64,000 bases of DNA from Bacteroidota bacterium (GTDB lineage Bacteria; Bacteroidota; Rhodothermia; Rhodothermales; UBA10348). A program made the translations under genes and the position numbers. The stretch covers positions 1-64,000 of the forward strand of contig JAQBZH010000009.1 of assembly GCA_027622005.1 (NCBI GenBank), given 5' to 3'. Numbering within the stretch: the stretch's first letter is position 1; each line of letters starts with the position of its first letter. Shown one piece after another: positions 43,694 through 52,855 of the stretch. The notes below the pieces were generated by a model, which was not told the DNA's origin, did not search any database, and worked only from the letters and a program-made list of their open reading frames with translations.

Positions 43694-45480
43694 GCGAAGA
43701 AAAGAATTCCGGAATTGACGCCAAACTATTGCGCCGGATGGTCAAATTCCTGGTGCCTTACACCAAATGGGTGGTCTTGGCATCTGTTTCGGTCATTGTT
43801 GCAGCCTTTTTAGGTCCTCTGATCCCCAAATTGGTCCAAGTAACTATTGACCGGGATGTGGTTTCCGGCGATTTGATCGGCCTCAGAAACATGATCGGAT
43901 TGCTTTTTGTGATCCTATTGGCCGAAGGGGTGCTTTCATTCGTGAATACCTATCTCACCCAGTGGATTGGACAACAGGCCATCTATGACCTCCGAATTCG
44001 TCTTTATCGCCACATCCAGTCCCAATCGCTTCGGTTTTTTGACGGCACACCCATTGGGCGATTAATTACCCGTGTTACCAGCGATGTCGAGTCGCTCAGC
44101 GATGTGCTATCGGCCGGTCTCGTCACCATTCTGGGCGACCTTTTCAAGATCATTTTCATCTCGTGGTTCATGTTTACGCTCGACTGGCGGTTGGCGCTCG
44201 TCGCCTTGAGTGTGCTTCCCTTCATGATGTGGGCCACTCTCTGGTTTAAAAACCACGTCCGTTTAGCCTACCGGGATACTAGGAAGCAAGTTGCCCGTCT
44301 CAATTCGTTCCTGCAAGAGCATATTTCAGGAATGAAAATTGTCCAGATCTACGGAAGGGAGCCGGAAGAGAAGAATCGATTCGAAGCCATTAATGATGAG
44401 CACAGACAGGCGCAAATTAAAACCGTTTTTTTCTACGCGCTTTTTTTTCCGCTTGCCGACCTGGTTGCATCTATCGCGCTCGGTCTTGTGATTTGGGTTG
44501 GGGGAATCAACGCGATTGGAGGAACTCTTACACTTGGAGTATTGATTGCTTTCATTCAATATGTGCGTCAATTTTTTGAGCCCATTCGGAATTTATCCGA
44601 CCAATTCAATACGCTTCAAAGTGCGATGGCAGGGGCTGAACGCATTTTTGGACTATTAGATAGCGATGAATCCATTCCGCAAGATCCCAATCCGACTTCG
44701 CTCGGCACCGTGAAGGGACGAATCGAGTTCAAGAACGTGTGGTTTTCGTACGATCCGTCCATCGACGTGCAAAGCGATGACGCCAAGTGGGTGTTGAAAG
44801 ATGTCAGTTTTGTGGTAGAACCCGGCCAATCACTGGCCATTGTGGGAGCCACGGGAGCCGGCAAAACGACTATCATCAGTCTATTGCTTCGTTTTTATGA
44901 TATTCAGCGCGGAGAAATTCTGGTGGACGACATTCCCATCATCCGGTTGGCGCTCAAGGACTTGCGCTCGAACATTGGTCTGGTTCTGCAGGATGTATTT
45001 CTTTTTTCTGGATCCGTCAAAGAAAATATCACCCTGAGAAACCCGGAAATATCGGATGATAAGATGCATTCCGCCGCCGTGGCCATTGGGGCGTCCTCGT
45101 TTATCGAAAAACTTTCCCATGGCTACGACTATCAGGTAAAAGAGAGGGGAATGTCCCTATCTCACGGTCAGCGACAACTACTTTCCTTTGTACGGACGCT
45201 TGTTTATGACCCGAAAATTCTGGTTTTGGACGAAGCGACGTCAAGCGTCGATACCGAAACAGAGGAAGTCATCCAGCAGGCCATGGAAACCTTGATGGCC
45301 GGAAGGACAACCGTTGCAATTGCGCACCGGCTTTCCACCGTTCAACATGCGAATCAAATATTGGTAATGCATAAGGGTCAGGTTCGGGAAAGCGGCAATC
45401 ATCAACAACTCATAGCCAAAGATGGATTGTATCGCAAATTGTATGAGTTGCAGTATCGGGATCAGGAATCCCCGGCATAA
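43690..45480 (+). CDS. ABC exporter half-transporter, catalytic-site subunit
   Basis: The 596-residue partner of the preceding gene (start GTG at 43690 overlaps its stop by 4 bp). Membrane domain (about 15-320) and NBD with Walker A GATGAGKTTIIS, Walker B LVLDEATSSVD (catalytic Glu present) and a signature that reads LSHGQRQ instead of LSGGQ. In a heterodimer the degenerate site is built from one subunit's altered Walker B and the other's altered signature, which is what these two sequences show. arsR starts about 130 bp downstream. Confidence 0.93.
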   Translation: MSEEKNSGIDAKLLRRMVKFLVPYTKWVVLASVSVIVAAFLGPLIPKLVQVTIDRDVVSGDLIGLRNMIGLLFVILLAEGVLSFVNTYLTQWIGQQAIYDLRIRLYRHIQSQSLRFFDGTPIGRLITRVTSDVESLSDVLSAGLVTILGDLFKIIFISWFMFTLDWRLALVALSVLPFMMWATLWFKNHVRLAYRDTRKQVARLNSFLQEHISGMKIVQIYGREPEEKNRFEAINDEHRQAQIKTVFFYALFFPLADLVASIALGLVIWVGGINAIGGTLTLGVLIAFIQYVRQFFEPIRNLSDQFNTLQSAMAGAERIFGLLDSDESIPQDPNPTSLGTVKGRIEFKNVWFSYDPSIDVQSDDAKWVLKDVSFVVEPGQSLAIVGATGAGKTTIISLLLRFYDIQRGEILVDDIPIIRLALKDLRSNIGLVLQDVFLFSGSVKENITLRNPEISDDKMHSAAVAIGASSFIEKLSHGYDYQVKERGMSLSHGQRQLLSFVRTLVYDPKILVLDEATSSVDTETEEVIQQAMETLMAGRTTVAIAHRLSTVQHANQILVMHKGQVRESGNHQQLIAKDGLYRKLYELQYRDQESPA

Positions 45481-45551
45481 AACGACCGGAAAAATCGACG
45501 GCAAAAAATCGACCGAAAAAAAAATCAGAAAGCAGCGAAACTTAATTATGC

Positions 45552-45573
45552 TTTATCGTATATAGACGATAAA
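45552..45573. promoter_or_regulatory. ArsR-type operator candidate
   Basis: A perfect inverted repeat TTTATCGT (45552-45559) and ACGATAAA (45566-45573) with a 6-bp spacer (ATATAG) lies 40 bp before the arsR start. Length and symmetry fit the operators of ArsR/SmtB repressors, which regulate themselves. The TATA-rich centre may also be the -10 region. Confidence 0.55.
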
Positions 45574-45612
45574 CAATGAAGATGCTTTTTAACCTAACAG
45601 AAAAACGGACTC

Positions 45613-45945
45613 ATGGCTAAATCACAGACGGATCGATTTTCAGAAGATCATCAAAAACTGGCAGATATAGCCAAGGCTTTGTCTCATCCAGCACGGGTCG
45701 CCATTCTTGAAGTCTTGGCTTCTAGAAATGTCTGCGTGTGCGGAGAGGTGGTAGCTGAAATTCCACTTTCTCAGGCGACGGTTTCCCAACATTTGAAAGT
45801 GCTGCTCGAAGCAGGCTTGATAGTTGGAGAAATCGACGGTCCAAAATCCTGCTACTGTGTCAATTGGAAGCGCCTCGGCGAGGTCCAATCCATAATGACC
45901 TCTTGGTTTAGCGACACCGCTCGGTTGAAGGCAGACTGCTGTTAA
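45613..45945 (+). CDS. arsR: ArsR-family metalloregulator
   Basis: A 110-residue winged-helix repressor. After [20 protein letters not shown] comes a CVC pair ([10 protein letters not shown]), a cysteine pattern like that of E. coli-type ArsR, which binds As(III) with cysteines of helix 3 (ELCVCDL). The recognition helix follows ([20 protein letters not shown]). A CC pair ends the protein (KADCC), possibly another ligand. It lies 40 bp after the palindrome and is followed by arsM, so it should derepress arsM on arsenite. Confidence 0.9.
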   Translation: MAKSQTDRFSEDHQKLADIAKALSHPARVAILEVLASRNVCVCGEVVAEIPLSQATVSQHLKVLLEAGLIVGEIDGPKSCYCVNWKRLGEVQSIMTSWFSDTARLKADCC

Positions 45946-46033
45946 CTATCAAAAAAAAAGTACTGGAAGAGCCGGGAAGGCTAGTTCATTGTGCGGACCC
46001 GACGACTTCCAGAACGTAAAACCAATAAATACC

Positions 46034-46891
46034 ATGGAACTAACTATTCAAACCAAATCATCCGGTTGCTGCTCAGAACCATCGAGCGGCGTTTCTCGCG
46101 TCCGTTCGACGAGTGAAGAAATAAAAGCGGATGTAAGAGCGAAATACGCGGACGTTGCCCAAACGGAGACGGTAGGCGGATGTGGATGCGGATGTAGCAC
46201 TGAAAATCCATTCAACCTTGAATCGTACGAAAGCCTTGACGGCTACGAGATTTCGGCTGATTTAGGCCTAGGGTGCGGCATCCCAACTGAAGTCGCCGAT
46301 ATTCGAGTCGGGCAAGATGTTCTTGATCTCGGATCAGGAGCAGGGATAGATGCCTTTGTGGCCCGCCTAATTGTCGGTAGCGGCGGAAGTGTAACCGGGG
46401 TTGACTTCACACCGGAAATGGTTGCACTTGCCAAAGCTAACGCGGCCAAACTGGGGTATGACAACGTCCAGTTTGTTCTGGGCGATATTGAACAACTTCC
46501 GTTTGAGGATGCTTCATTTGATCGCATTATCAGCAATTGCGTGCTCAATTTGGTGCCCAATAAAAAAGGTGCCTTTACCGAGATGTATCGCGTTTTGCGC
46601 CCCGAAGGGCAGTTTACCGTATCGGATATCGTACTAGATGGTGAATTACCGCTTTCTATTCGCCAATCGGCCGAAGCCTATGCCGGTTGCGTTTCCGGAG
46701 CGATTCACCTCGACGAATACACCGATCTGCTCACCAAGGTAGGCTTTTCTGATGTTCAGCCGCCGAAAATCAACGAAATCAATTTTTCGGATGATTTTCT
46801 GGCTAGCTATGCAGGGGCTTCTGATATCGCTGAATTTAGAAGCTCTGGAGCCCGTGTGTTGAGCATTACCGTAACCGGTAAAAAGAGCTAG
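46034..46891 (+). CDS. arsM: Arsenite methyltransferase
   Basis: About 285 residues from the ATG at 46034 (an upstream TTG would add 15). It has the SAM-dependent methyltransferase fold with motif I DVLDLGSGAGIDAFVA and Asp motif VTGVDFTPEMV. Arsenic-binding cysteines are seen in ...GLGCGIP (about 77-79), CVLNLVP (about 164) and YAGCVSGA (about 220), plus an N-terminal CGCGC cluster (GGCGCGCST). ArsM methylates As(III) and uses thioredoxin-type reductants, and a thioredoxin gene converges on it. The two stops share the palindrome CTAG (46888-46891). Confidence 0.92.
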   Translation: MELTIQTKSSGCCSEPSSGVSRVRSTSEEIKADVRAKYADVAQTETVGGCGCGCSTENPFNLESYESLDGYEISADLGLGCGIPTEVADIRVGQDVLDLGSGAGIDAFVARLIVGSGGSVTGVDFTPEMVALAKANAAKLGYDNVQFVLGDIEQLPFEDASFDRIISNCVLNLVPNKKGAFTEMYRVLRPEGQFTVSDIVLDGELPLSIRQSAEAYAGCVSGAIHLDEYTDLLTKVGFSDVQPPKINEINFSDDFLASYAGASDIAEFRSSGARVLSITVTGKKS

Positions 46892-47310
46892 TAGAGCCAC
46901 ATATCGAACGTTCTTCGATGGGCTAGGGTAACGGGATGAGATGCGCCCAGAACGGTAAACAAGGCTACTCCGAGTTTACGGGCGCCGTCATCATCCAACA
47001 TTCGATTGGTTTTTAGGACATCAACGAGTAGTGGAATGGCTTCGTCCGGCCTCCCAGCCTGGACTGCCTGGATGGCATACTCTGGTAAAACGCCTGTAAA
47101 CTCATCGATGACTACCCCCCGGTAAAACAACTTCACAGCCGGAATCCCTTTTACTTCATACTGAGAGGATAATTCGGGGTGTACATCGGAATTAATTTTA
47201 ACAAGCGTCCATTTTTCGGCCGATTCCGCCGCCAACTTTTCGATGATTGGGCCAAGTGTCCGACAAGGTCCGCACCACGGAGCCCAAAAATCGACCAAAA
47301 CGGGCTTCAA
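46888..47310 (-). CDS. Thioredoxin / CnoX-like protein with unusual start
   Basis: From the TTG at 47310 the protein has 140 residues, but the frame stays protein-like upstream (LDLLNFEEDVLAASRL, a normal thioredoxin N-terminus) without ATG, GTG or TTG; a CTG at 47382 would give 164 residues. The thioredoxin domain shows VDFWAPWCGPCRTLGP and the cis-Pro in GIPAVKLF. The C-terminal part (about 90-140: AGRPDEAIPLLVDVL, ARKLGVALFTVLGASHPVTLAHRR) resembles the end of the YbbN/CnoX co-chaperone. It may reduce ArsM (inference from the convergent overlap). Confidence 0.8.
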   Translation of the reverse strand: MKPVLVDFWAPWCGPCRTLGPIIEKLAAESAEKWTLVKINSDVHPELSSQYEVKGIPAVKLFYRGVVIDEFTGVLPEYAIQAVQAGRPDEAIPLLVDVLKTNRMLDDDGARKLGVALFTVLGASHPVTLAHRRTFDMWLY

Positions 47311-47465
47311 ACGACTCGCCGCTAATACATCTTCTTCAAAGTTTAAAAGGTCTAATCCTATATCGTGCGTAGATTTGTACAGATTCTAATTATCAATTCT
47401 ATACTTCGGCGTCAGTCAAGGGAGAAAATATCTCCTGAGCGACCCGGAATCGAAAAAATATCTTC

Positions 47466-48575
47466 ATGAGACTTCTTTCTCACCTAATCAGATTCTCTTT
47501 TGCCATCCTGGTTCCCGTTTTGGTTCTGGGCGGCTGCGCCCCTACCGAGACTCCCGTCGCCGAATATGACGCATCTACTGACTCGTTACGCTTTGAGGGC
47601 GAAGTGCACTTTCGCAACGTTAAGCAGCTCACTTTTGGGGGTAACAACGCCGAAGCATACTGGAGTTTTGATGACGAAAAAATAATCTTCCAAAGCGATT
47701 GGTCCGAAATCAACGATAAAGGATGCGATCAGATTTACGTCATGGACCCGGACGGAGAAGAGGGGTACAAACTGGTATCAACAGGCATGGGACGGACCAC
47801 TTGCAGCTATTTTTTGGCGGATGGACGCATCATGTTTGGATCAACCCACGCGGACGACAAAGAATGTCCGGCGCCCGTCGCGTTTGGTCAGGGACGCTAC
47901 GTTTGGCCAATTTATGCCTCGTATGATATTTACGTGGCAAATGCGGATGGCTCAAACATTGAGCTTTTGATCGGCGGAGAAGGGTATGACGCTGAAGCAA
48001 CGGCTTCGCCCGATGGAAAGTGGATTATCTTCACATCCACTCGTTCCGGCGATCTCGAACTGTGGCGCTACGAATTGGCTACGGGTGCTTTATTGCAGTT
48101 GACATCCGGCCTTGGTTACGATGGTGGTGCGTTTTTCTCACCCGATTCGAAGAAGATCGTTTGGAGAGCAAGCCGACCTGAAGGCGAAGCGGCAACGCTC
48201 TATCAAGAATTACTGGCTCAAGACGTTGTCGAGCCATCTGCCTTGAACTTGTTTGTAGCCGACATCGACGGGAGCAACGTGATCCAAGTCACCAACCTTC
48301 CCGGAGCAAACTGGGCACCGTTTTTCCATCCTTCAGGCGAAAAAATTATCTTCACCACCAATCATCACATGGACGAGGGAAAAGGTCGCATTTTTGATTT
48401 GTTCATGGTGAATTTAGACGGGACAGCTCTCGAACAAATCACCCACAGTGGGACATTTGATGGGTTTCCCATGTTTTCCCATGACGGAAAGCGCATTGCA
48501 TTTGCGAGCAATCGAAACGCGGCCCGTACGGAATCGAGAGACACGAATGTGTTCGTTGCAGAATGGGTTGAATAA
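47466..48575 (+). CDS. TolB/PD40 beta-propeller lipoprotein
   Basis: A 369-residue protein with a lipobox (VLVLGGC) and several TolB-like PD40 repeats: WSFDDEKIIFQSDW, ADGRIMFGSTHAD, ASPDGKWIIFTSTRSGDLELW, FSPDSKKIVWRAS, FHPSGEKIIFTTN, FSHDGKRIAFASNR. It is likely a six-bladed propeller in the periplasm or outer surface. There is no Pal/Tol neighbour, so it is not TolB itself. The next operon begins right after it, with a palindrome two bases after its stop. Confidence 0.87.
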   Translation: MRLLSHLIRFSFAILVPVLVLGGCAPTETPVAEYDASTDSLRFEGEVHFRNVKQLTFGGNNAEAYWSFDDEKIIFQSDWSEINDKGCDQIYVMDPDGEEGYKLVSTGMGRTTCSYFLADGRIMFGSTHADDKECPAPVAFGQGRYVWPIYASYDIYVANADGSNIELLIGGEGYDAEATASPDGKWIIFTSTRSGDLELWRYELATGALLQLTSGLGYDGGAFFSPDSKKIVWRASRPEGEAATLYQELLAQDVVEPSALNLFVADIDGSNVIQVTNLPGANWAPFFHPSGEKIIFTTNHHMDEGKGRIFDLFMVNLDGTALEQITHSGTFDGFPMFSHDGKRIAFASNRNAARTESRDTNVFVAEWVE

Positions 48576-48576
48576 T

Positions 48577-48600
48577 ATTATTTAGCCAAGGCTAAATAAT
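48577..48600. promoter_or_regulatory. DtxR/MntR-type operator candidate
   Basis: A perfect 11-bp inverted repeat, ATTATTTAGCC (48577-48587) and GGCTAAATAAT (48590-48600) around AA. The core TTTAGCC-x2-GGCTAAA resembles binding sites of the DtxR/MntR metalloregulators (TTTAG...CTAAA). It lies two bases after the propeller gene stop and 51 bp before the importer substrate-binding gene, where a repressor could block the promoter. Confidence 0.6.
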
Positions 48601-48614
48601 GAAGATTATTGTAT

Positions 48615-48650
48615 ATTGGGGGTTCAGTGTCACTGAACCCCCAATTTTTT
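48615..48650 (+). terminator. Perfect 15-bp hairpin plus T-run abutting the importer start
   Basis: ATTGGGGGTTCAGTG (48615-48629) pairs with CACTGAACCCCCAAT (48631-48645). Counting the last base of the stem there are six T in a row (48645-48650), and the importer ATG follows immediately at 48651. The hairpin has the form of a strong intrinsic terminator for the propeller gene. Its position also means it would hide the translation start of the importer mRNA, so it may be an attenuator or a translational switch. Confidence 0.75.
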
Positions 48651-49598
48651 ATGTGTAGACTTTTTTGCGTTTTTTCCGCGGCCTCCTTGTTTTTGACGTC
48701 CTGTCAGTCATCAACCAGAAATGACGCGCCAAAAACGGTCGATGAAGCCAATCCGATCCAAATCGTCGTCACGACGAGTATGATTGCGGATTTAGCCGCT
48801 GTAATAGGAGCACCTTTTGTAGATGTAAAGGGGTTGATGGGCCCGAATGTAGACCCCCATCTATACAAAGCATCTGAGGGTGATGTACGGCTCATGACCG
48901 GGGCCGACCTCGTTCTTTATAGTGGGCTGCATTTAGAAGGCAAAATGGTCGACATTTTTGAGCAAATGGAGCAAAGGGGGCAAAAAGTCTACGCACTTAC
49001 AAACGCACTAGCTCCTGAAGATCTGCGCGAGTCCGCCTTGTTTGTCGGCAATCACGATCCGCACGTATGGTTTGATGTCACCCTTTGGGCAAAGGTGGCA
49101 AAAAGGGTAGGGGAGTTACTAATTGAATATGATCCTAGCCATGCTGAACAATACACTGCTAATCTTGAAGCTTACCTTTTGCAGTTGGAAGAATTAAATT
49201 CTTGGATCTACACTGAAATTGAGAGGATTCCCGAAAACAGGAGGGTGCTAGTAACCTCGCACGATGCTTTTGGTTACTTCGGGAGGAGGTACGGAATGGA
49301 GGTGCGAGGACTTCAAGGATTGTCAACTGCGTCCGAAGCTGGAACAGCAGACGTCCAAAATTTGGCAACTTTCGTAGCTGATCGAAAAATTCCTTCGATG
49401 TTTGTCGAAGCGAGTATTTCGCCCAGAGGAATTGAAGCCGTTCTGGCTGCCGTGCGAGATCGTGGATTCGAAGTTCAGATTGGCGGCACCTTGTACGGCG
49501 ACGCGTTGGGGTCGCCGGGGACTAATGCAGATTCCTACTTAGGGATGGTAAGAGAAAATGTGCGATTAATAGCAGACGGCCTGATCGGGGAGCAATAA
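48651..49598 (+). CDS. Mn-type metal ABC transporter, substrate-binding lipoprotein
   Basis: About 315 residues from the ATG at 48651; a longer reading from 48609 would pass through the hairpin. The lipobox is FLTSC. The cluster A-I (ZnuA/PsaA/TroA/MntC) fold shows the four metal ligands: His in NVDPHLY, His in HDPHVWFD, Glu in SMFVEASIS and Asp in TLYGDALGS. The His-His-Glu-Asp set is the manganese/iron type (PsaA/MntC); there is no His-rich loop, unlike ZnuA. It is the first gene of a four-gene operon. Confidence 0.9.
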   Translation: MCRLFCVFSAASLFLTSCQSSTRNDAPKTVDEANPIQIVVTTSMIADLAAVIGAPFVDVKGLMGPNVDPHLYKASEGDVRLMTGADLVLYSGLHLEGKMVDIFEQMEQRGQKVYALTNALAPEDLRESALFVGNHDPHVWFDVTLWAKVAKRVGELLIEYDPSHAEQYTANLEAYLLQLEELNSWIYTEIERIPENRRVLVTSHDAFGYFGRRYGMEVRGLQGLSTASEAGTADVQNLATFVADRKIPSMFVEASISPRGIEAVLAAVRDRGFEVQIGGTLYGDALGSPGTNADSYLGMVRENVRLIADGLIGEQ

Positions 49599-49603
49599 AT
49601 ATC

Positions 49604-50353
49604 ATGGATTACGCAATCGACATACGGGATTTGACGGTCGCGTACCGCGAAAAGCCTGTTTTGTGGGACGTTGACCTTCAAGTGCCCTCTGGCGTCTTGG
49701 TCGCCATTGTTGGTCCAAACGGGGCTGGCAAAACGACGATGATAAAAGCCTCGTTGGGCCTCATAAAACCAGCAGCGGGCTCCGTGTTGATTCACGGGCG
49801 GCCGTATTCCGAACAAAGAACCACGGTCGCATACGTTCCCCAACGAGGTAGTGTAGACTGGGACTTCCCAACAAATGTTTTAGATGTCGTATCCATGGGA
49901 CTTTACGGACGTCTAGGGTGGTTTAAGAGGCCCGGCAAGGCCGAGCGCATTGAAGCCATGAAGTCGCTGGCACAAGTTGGAATGGAAGAATATGCCACAA
50001 GGCAAATATCGCAGCTCTCCGGAGGGCAACAACAGCGAGTATTTTTGGCGCGGGCGCTCGTTCAAGATGCACGAGTGTATTTTATGGACGAACCGTTTCA
50101 AGGCGTGGACGCGACCACCGAAAGAGCAATTGTCGAATTGCTTCAAAACTTGAGAAAACAAGGAAAAACGGTGGCGGTTGTGCATCACGATCTTCAAACC
50201 GTTCCCGAGTACTTCGATCATGTCATGCTGCTGAATGTCCGGCGAATTGCGAGTGGACCCGTGGAAGATGTTTTCACGGAAGACAATTTGAGAATGACAT
50301 ACGGTGGGAGGGTGGCGTTTGTATCAGCCCTTTCGGCGGCACCAAAGCCATGA
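49604..50353 (+). CDS. Mn-type metal ABC transporter, ATP-binding protein
   Basis: A 249-residue ABC ATPase. Walker [19 protein letters not shown]-loop [20 protein letters not shown] with the Q-R-x-x-x-D-W-x-F-P pattern seen in Mn/Zn importers, signature [15 protein letters not shown], Walker [13 protein letters not shown] and H-loop VVHHDL. It lies 5 bp after the binding protein and overlaps the first permease by 4 bp. Confidence 0.94.
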   Translation: MDYAIDIRDLTVAYREKPVLWDVDLQVPSGVLVAIVGPNGAGKTTMIKASLGLIKPAAGSVLIHGRPYSEQRTTVAYVPQRGSVDWDFPTNVLDVVSMGLYGRLGWFKRPGKAERIEAMKSLAQVGMEEYATRQISQLSGGQQQRVFLARALVQDARVYFMDEPFQGVDATTERAIVELLQNLRKQGKTVAVVHHDLQTVPEYFDHVMLLNVRRIASGPVEDVFTEDNLRMTYGGRVAFVSALSAAPKP

Positions 50354-51483
50354 TCGATCTTTTAGTAGACCTATTCTCGGATTATACGCTGCGTACGGTA
50401 GCCCTTGGATCAGCGCTTCTTGGAATTACAGCGGGGTCGTTAGGTGGATTTGCCCTTTTGAGGCAGCAAAGCCTACTTGGGGATGCCATTTCACATGCTG
50501 CTTTACCTGGCATTGCAATAGCCTTTCTTATTACTGGAAGTAAAGCTCCGTTGGTGTTAATACTTGGCGCAGGAATAGCCGGTTGGATTGGAGCCGCCCT
50601 TATTTCAGTGGTAACCACTCGAACTCGAATAAAATACGATTCTGCCCTGGGGATCATGTTGTCTGTTTTTTTTGGGTTTGGGCTTGTGCTGTTGACCTAT
50701 ATCCAGCGGCAGCCAAACGCGAATCAAGCAGGTCTTGATTCGTTTCTATTTGGCCAAGCAGCTGCACTGGTTGAACAAGATGTTCTATTGATATTTGTGA
50801 TCGGTTCCGCGGTTATGGTCTTGATAACCTTGTTCTGGAAGGAATTCAAATTATTATCCTTTGACCCAGATTTTTTGGGCACATTGGCTTACCCGGTTAG
50901 GCTCCTCGACTACTTGTTGACGACATTGTTTGTAGTCGCCATTGTGATTGGATTGCAGACGGTCGGCGTTGTATTGATGAGTGCGATGATTATTGCCCCA
51001 GCCGCCGCGGCAAGGCAGTGGACTGATCGATTGGGACGAATGATTGCGCTTGCTGGTTTATTTGGGGCGGTGTCTGGAGTTGGAGGGGCAGTGACCAGTA
51101 GCCTGATTCCATCCTTACCAACCGGCCCGACGATTGTGTTAATCGTAAGTGGAATTGTCCTCGTTTCGCTCCTTTTCGCGCCCAATCGAGGCTTAGTTTT
51201 TAGACGGATACGAGATTGGCAGGCAGGAAAGCGTTTGCGTGTTGATGCCGTACTGGTCGATTTGTATACGCTCGCATCACAGCATAGCTCCGCAGAATAC
51301 CCTCATTCCGAGCGTGTTTTGGACGTTATGTCGACCATTTCAGGGCCGGCACATCGAACGCTCAAAGTGTTGAAGGATCTCGATTTAGCCAAACCCATAG
51401 ATTCTACCAAATGGAGTTTGACCCCAGAAGGCGTGCGCCGAGCCGAACGAGTCCTTAAACGGCAATTCGGAGGTACCCCATGA
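50350..51483 (+). CDS. Metal ABC transporter permease with C-terminal winged-helix-like tail (1)
   Basis: A 377-residue protein. The ABC-3 membrane domain (about 10-280) has eight or so helices and the loop [25 protein letters not shown]. After the last helix (about 285) a soluble tail of about 85 residues follows ([18 protein letters not shown]... [43 protein letters not shown]), which looks like a winged helix-turn-helix with a T-P-E-G wing. Standard MntB/ZnuB proteins lack it. It overlaps neighbours by 4 bp on both sides. Confidence 0.9.
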   Translation: MIDLLVDLFSDYTLRTVALGSALLGITAGSLGGFALLRQQSLLGDAISHAALPGIAIAFLITGSKAPLVLILGAGIAGWIGAALISVVTTRTRIKYDSALGIMLSVFFGFGLVLLTYIQRQPNANQAGLDSFLFGQAAALVEQDVLLIFVIGSAVMVLITLFWKEFKLLSFDPDFLGTLAYPVRLLDYLLTTLFVVAIVIGLQTVGVVLMSAMIIAPAAAARQWTDRLGRMIALAGLFGAVSGVGGAVTSSLIPSLPTGPTIVLIVSGIVLVSLLFAPNRGLVFRRIRDWQAGKRLRVDAVLVDLYTLASQHSSAEYPHSERVLDVMSTISGPAHRTLKVLKDLDLAKPIDSTKWSLTPEGVRRAERVLKRQFGGTP

Positions 51484-52589
51484 GTCCCTCTTTCGAAATT
51501 CAATTAATCGCGGTGGTAGTAGCCATCTCCTGCGCGCTCCCGGGTGTGTTTTTGGTTTTACAGCGCATGTCTATGATGAGCGACGCCATTAGCCATGCCA
51601 TCTTGCCGGGTATTGTTGTCGCATTTTTCCTAACTGGAAATTTGAGTTCGCCTTTGATCATTTTGGGGGCTGCCGCAGCAGGACTATTGACGGTAGCGCT
51701 CGTGGAACTGTTGAGAAAAACAGGGCTGTTAAAAGAGGACGCCGCCATAGGCATCGTATTTCCGGCTCTTTTTAGTGTTGGCGTGATATTAATTGCTCAA
51801 TACGCTGGCGATGTTCACCTCGATATCGACGCGGTACTGCTCGGCGAATTGGCGTTCGCACCTTTTGATCGCATTACGTTGGGTGGCACAGACATAGGGC
51901 CGAGAGCACTTATCGTGATGGGGGTGATCCTTGTCGTAAACATTGTTTTTATTTCGGTCTTTTTTAAAGAATTGAAGCTTATTTCCTTTGACCGAGCATT
52001 GGCCGGAGCGTTGGGGTTTGCACCGGCACTTTTACACTATTTCTTAATGGGGTTGGTATCGATCACAGCTGTAGGTGCTTTTGATGCGGTCGGTTCTATT
52101 CTTGTGGTAGCATTGATGGTGGCGCCTCCAGCATCCGCCTATTTGTTGACCGACGGACTCAAACCTATGATCGTGGTATCCGTCGCCATAGGAGCAGTTT
52201 CAGCGATTACGGGATATTGGGTTGCGCACTGGTTGGACGCATCCATTGCAGGGGCGATGGCAAGCATGTCGGGGGTTTTGTTTCTTTCGATTTTAATTGC
52301 AGCTCCACAACGTGGCCTTTGGTCGGTTTGGAGACGCAAATCTAACCAAACGCTACTTTTCGGACGAAAGATGTTGGTTATTCACTTATATAATCACGAA
52401 GGCCTCCCTGAGGCGCAGCTAGAATGCAGAATGGATCATTTAGAAGATCATCTCAGATGGGACCATTCGTTTGCCAGCCGAGCCATTCGGTCTTCACTAC
52501 AAAACCACTATATTGTTCAACAGGGACCTCTGTTAATTTTGACGGAATCAGGCCGGGATTTTGCGCGATCATCTCTAGTGGACCTGTAA
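51480..52589 (+). CDS. Metal ABC transporter permease with C-terminal winged-helix-like tail (2)
   Basis: A 369-residue second permease (ABC-3 fold; LQRMSMMSDAISHAILPGIVVAFFL loop). After the membrane part (about 285) there is again a soluble tail (KMLVIHLYNHEGLPEAQLECRMDHLEDHLRWDHSFASRAIRSSLQNHYIVQQGPLLILTESG is its overall plan) of winged-helix character, shorter than a full DtxR protein. Two different permeases suggest a heterodimeric channel. It is the last gene of the operon; no dedicated MntR gene is seen nearby. Confidence 0.9.
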   Translation: MSPSFEIQLIAVVVAISCALPGVFLVLQRMSMMSDAISHAILPGIVVAFFLTGNLSSPLIILGAAAAGLLTVALVELLRKTGLLKEDAAIGIVFPALFSVGVILIAQYAGDVHLDIDAVLLGELAFAPFDRITLGGTDIGPRALIVMGVILVVNIVFISVFFKELKLISFDRALAGALGFAPALLHYFLMGLVSITAVGAFDAVGSILVVALMVAPPASAYLLTDGLKPMIVVSVAIGAVSAITGYWVAHWLDASIAGAMASMSGVLFLSILIAAPQRGLWSVWRRKSNQTLLFGRKMLVIHLYNHEGLPEAQLECRMDHLEDHLRWDHSFASRAIRSSLQNHYIVQQGPLLILTESGRDFARSSLVDL

Positions 52590-52855
52590 CCTTTTGTGTT
52601 TGTAATTGTTGGGTTTAAATAAGGGTTGCAGAAGTGATAAAAAGTCCGTTTACTGTGTTCTCAGGGCCGAAAAAAGAGTGAGAAAATATTTTTACGACAC
52701 AACGCAAAAAAACAATTCTTTCTCGTTTACAGTAGTGACCGGGAGTAGTACCAACAAGTTAAAATGCTAAAATTAGCGTTATTAAGCATTTTGGGGCTAT
52801 TTCCAAACAATCATACTGCCCAGCCTATTACGTTTTCCGCAAGGAAGCGCTATCT
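52590..52855. other. Intergenic region after the importer operon
   Basis: No gene is seen in about 265 bp. An inverted repeat AAAATGCT (52761-52768) / AGCATTTT (52785-52792) is separated by 16 nt. It may be an operator or a weak terminator for the importer operon. AT-rich sequence upstream of 52856 could be a promoter. Confidence 0.35.
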
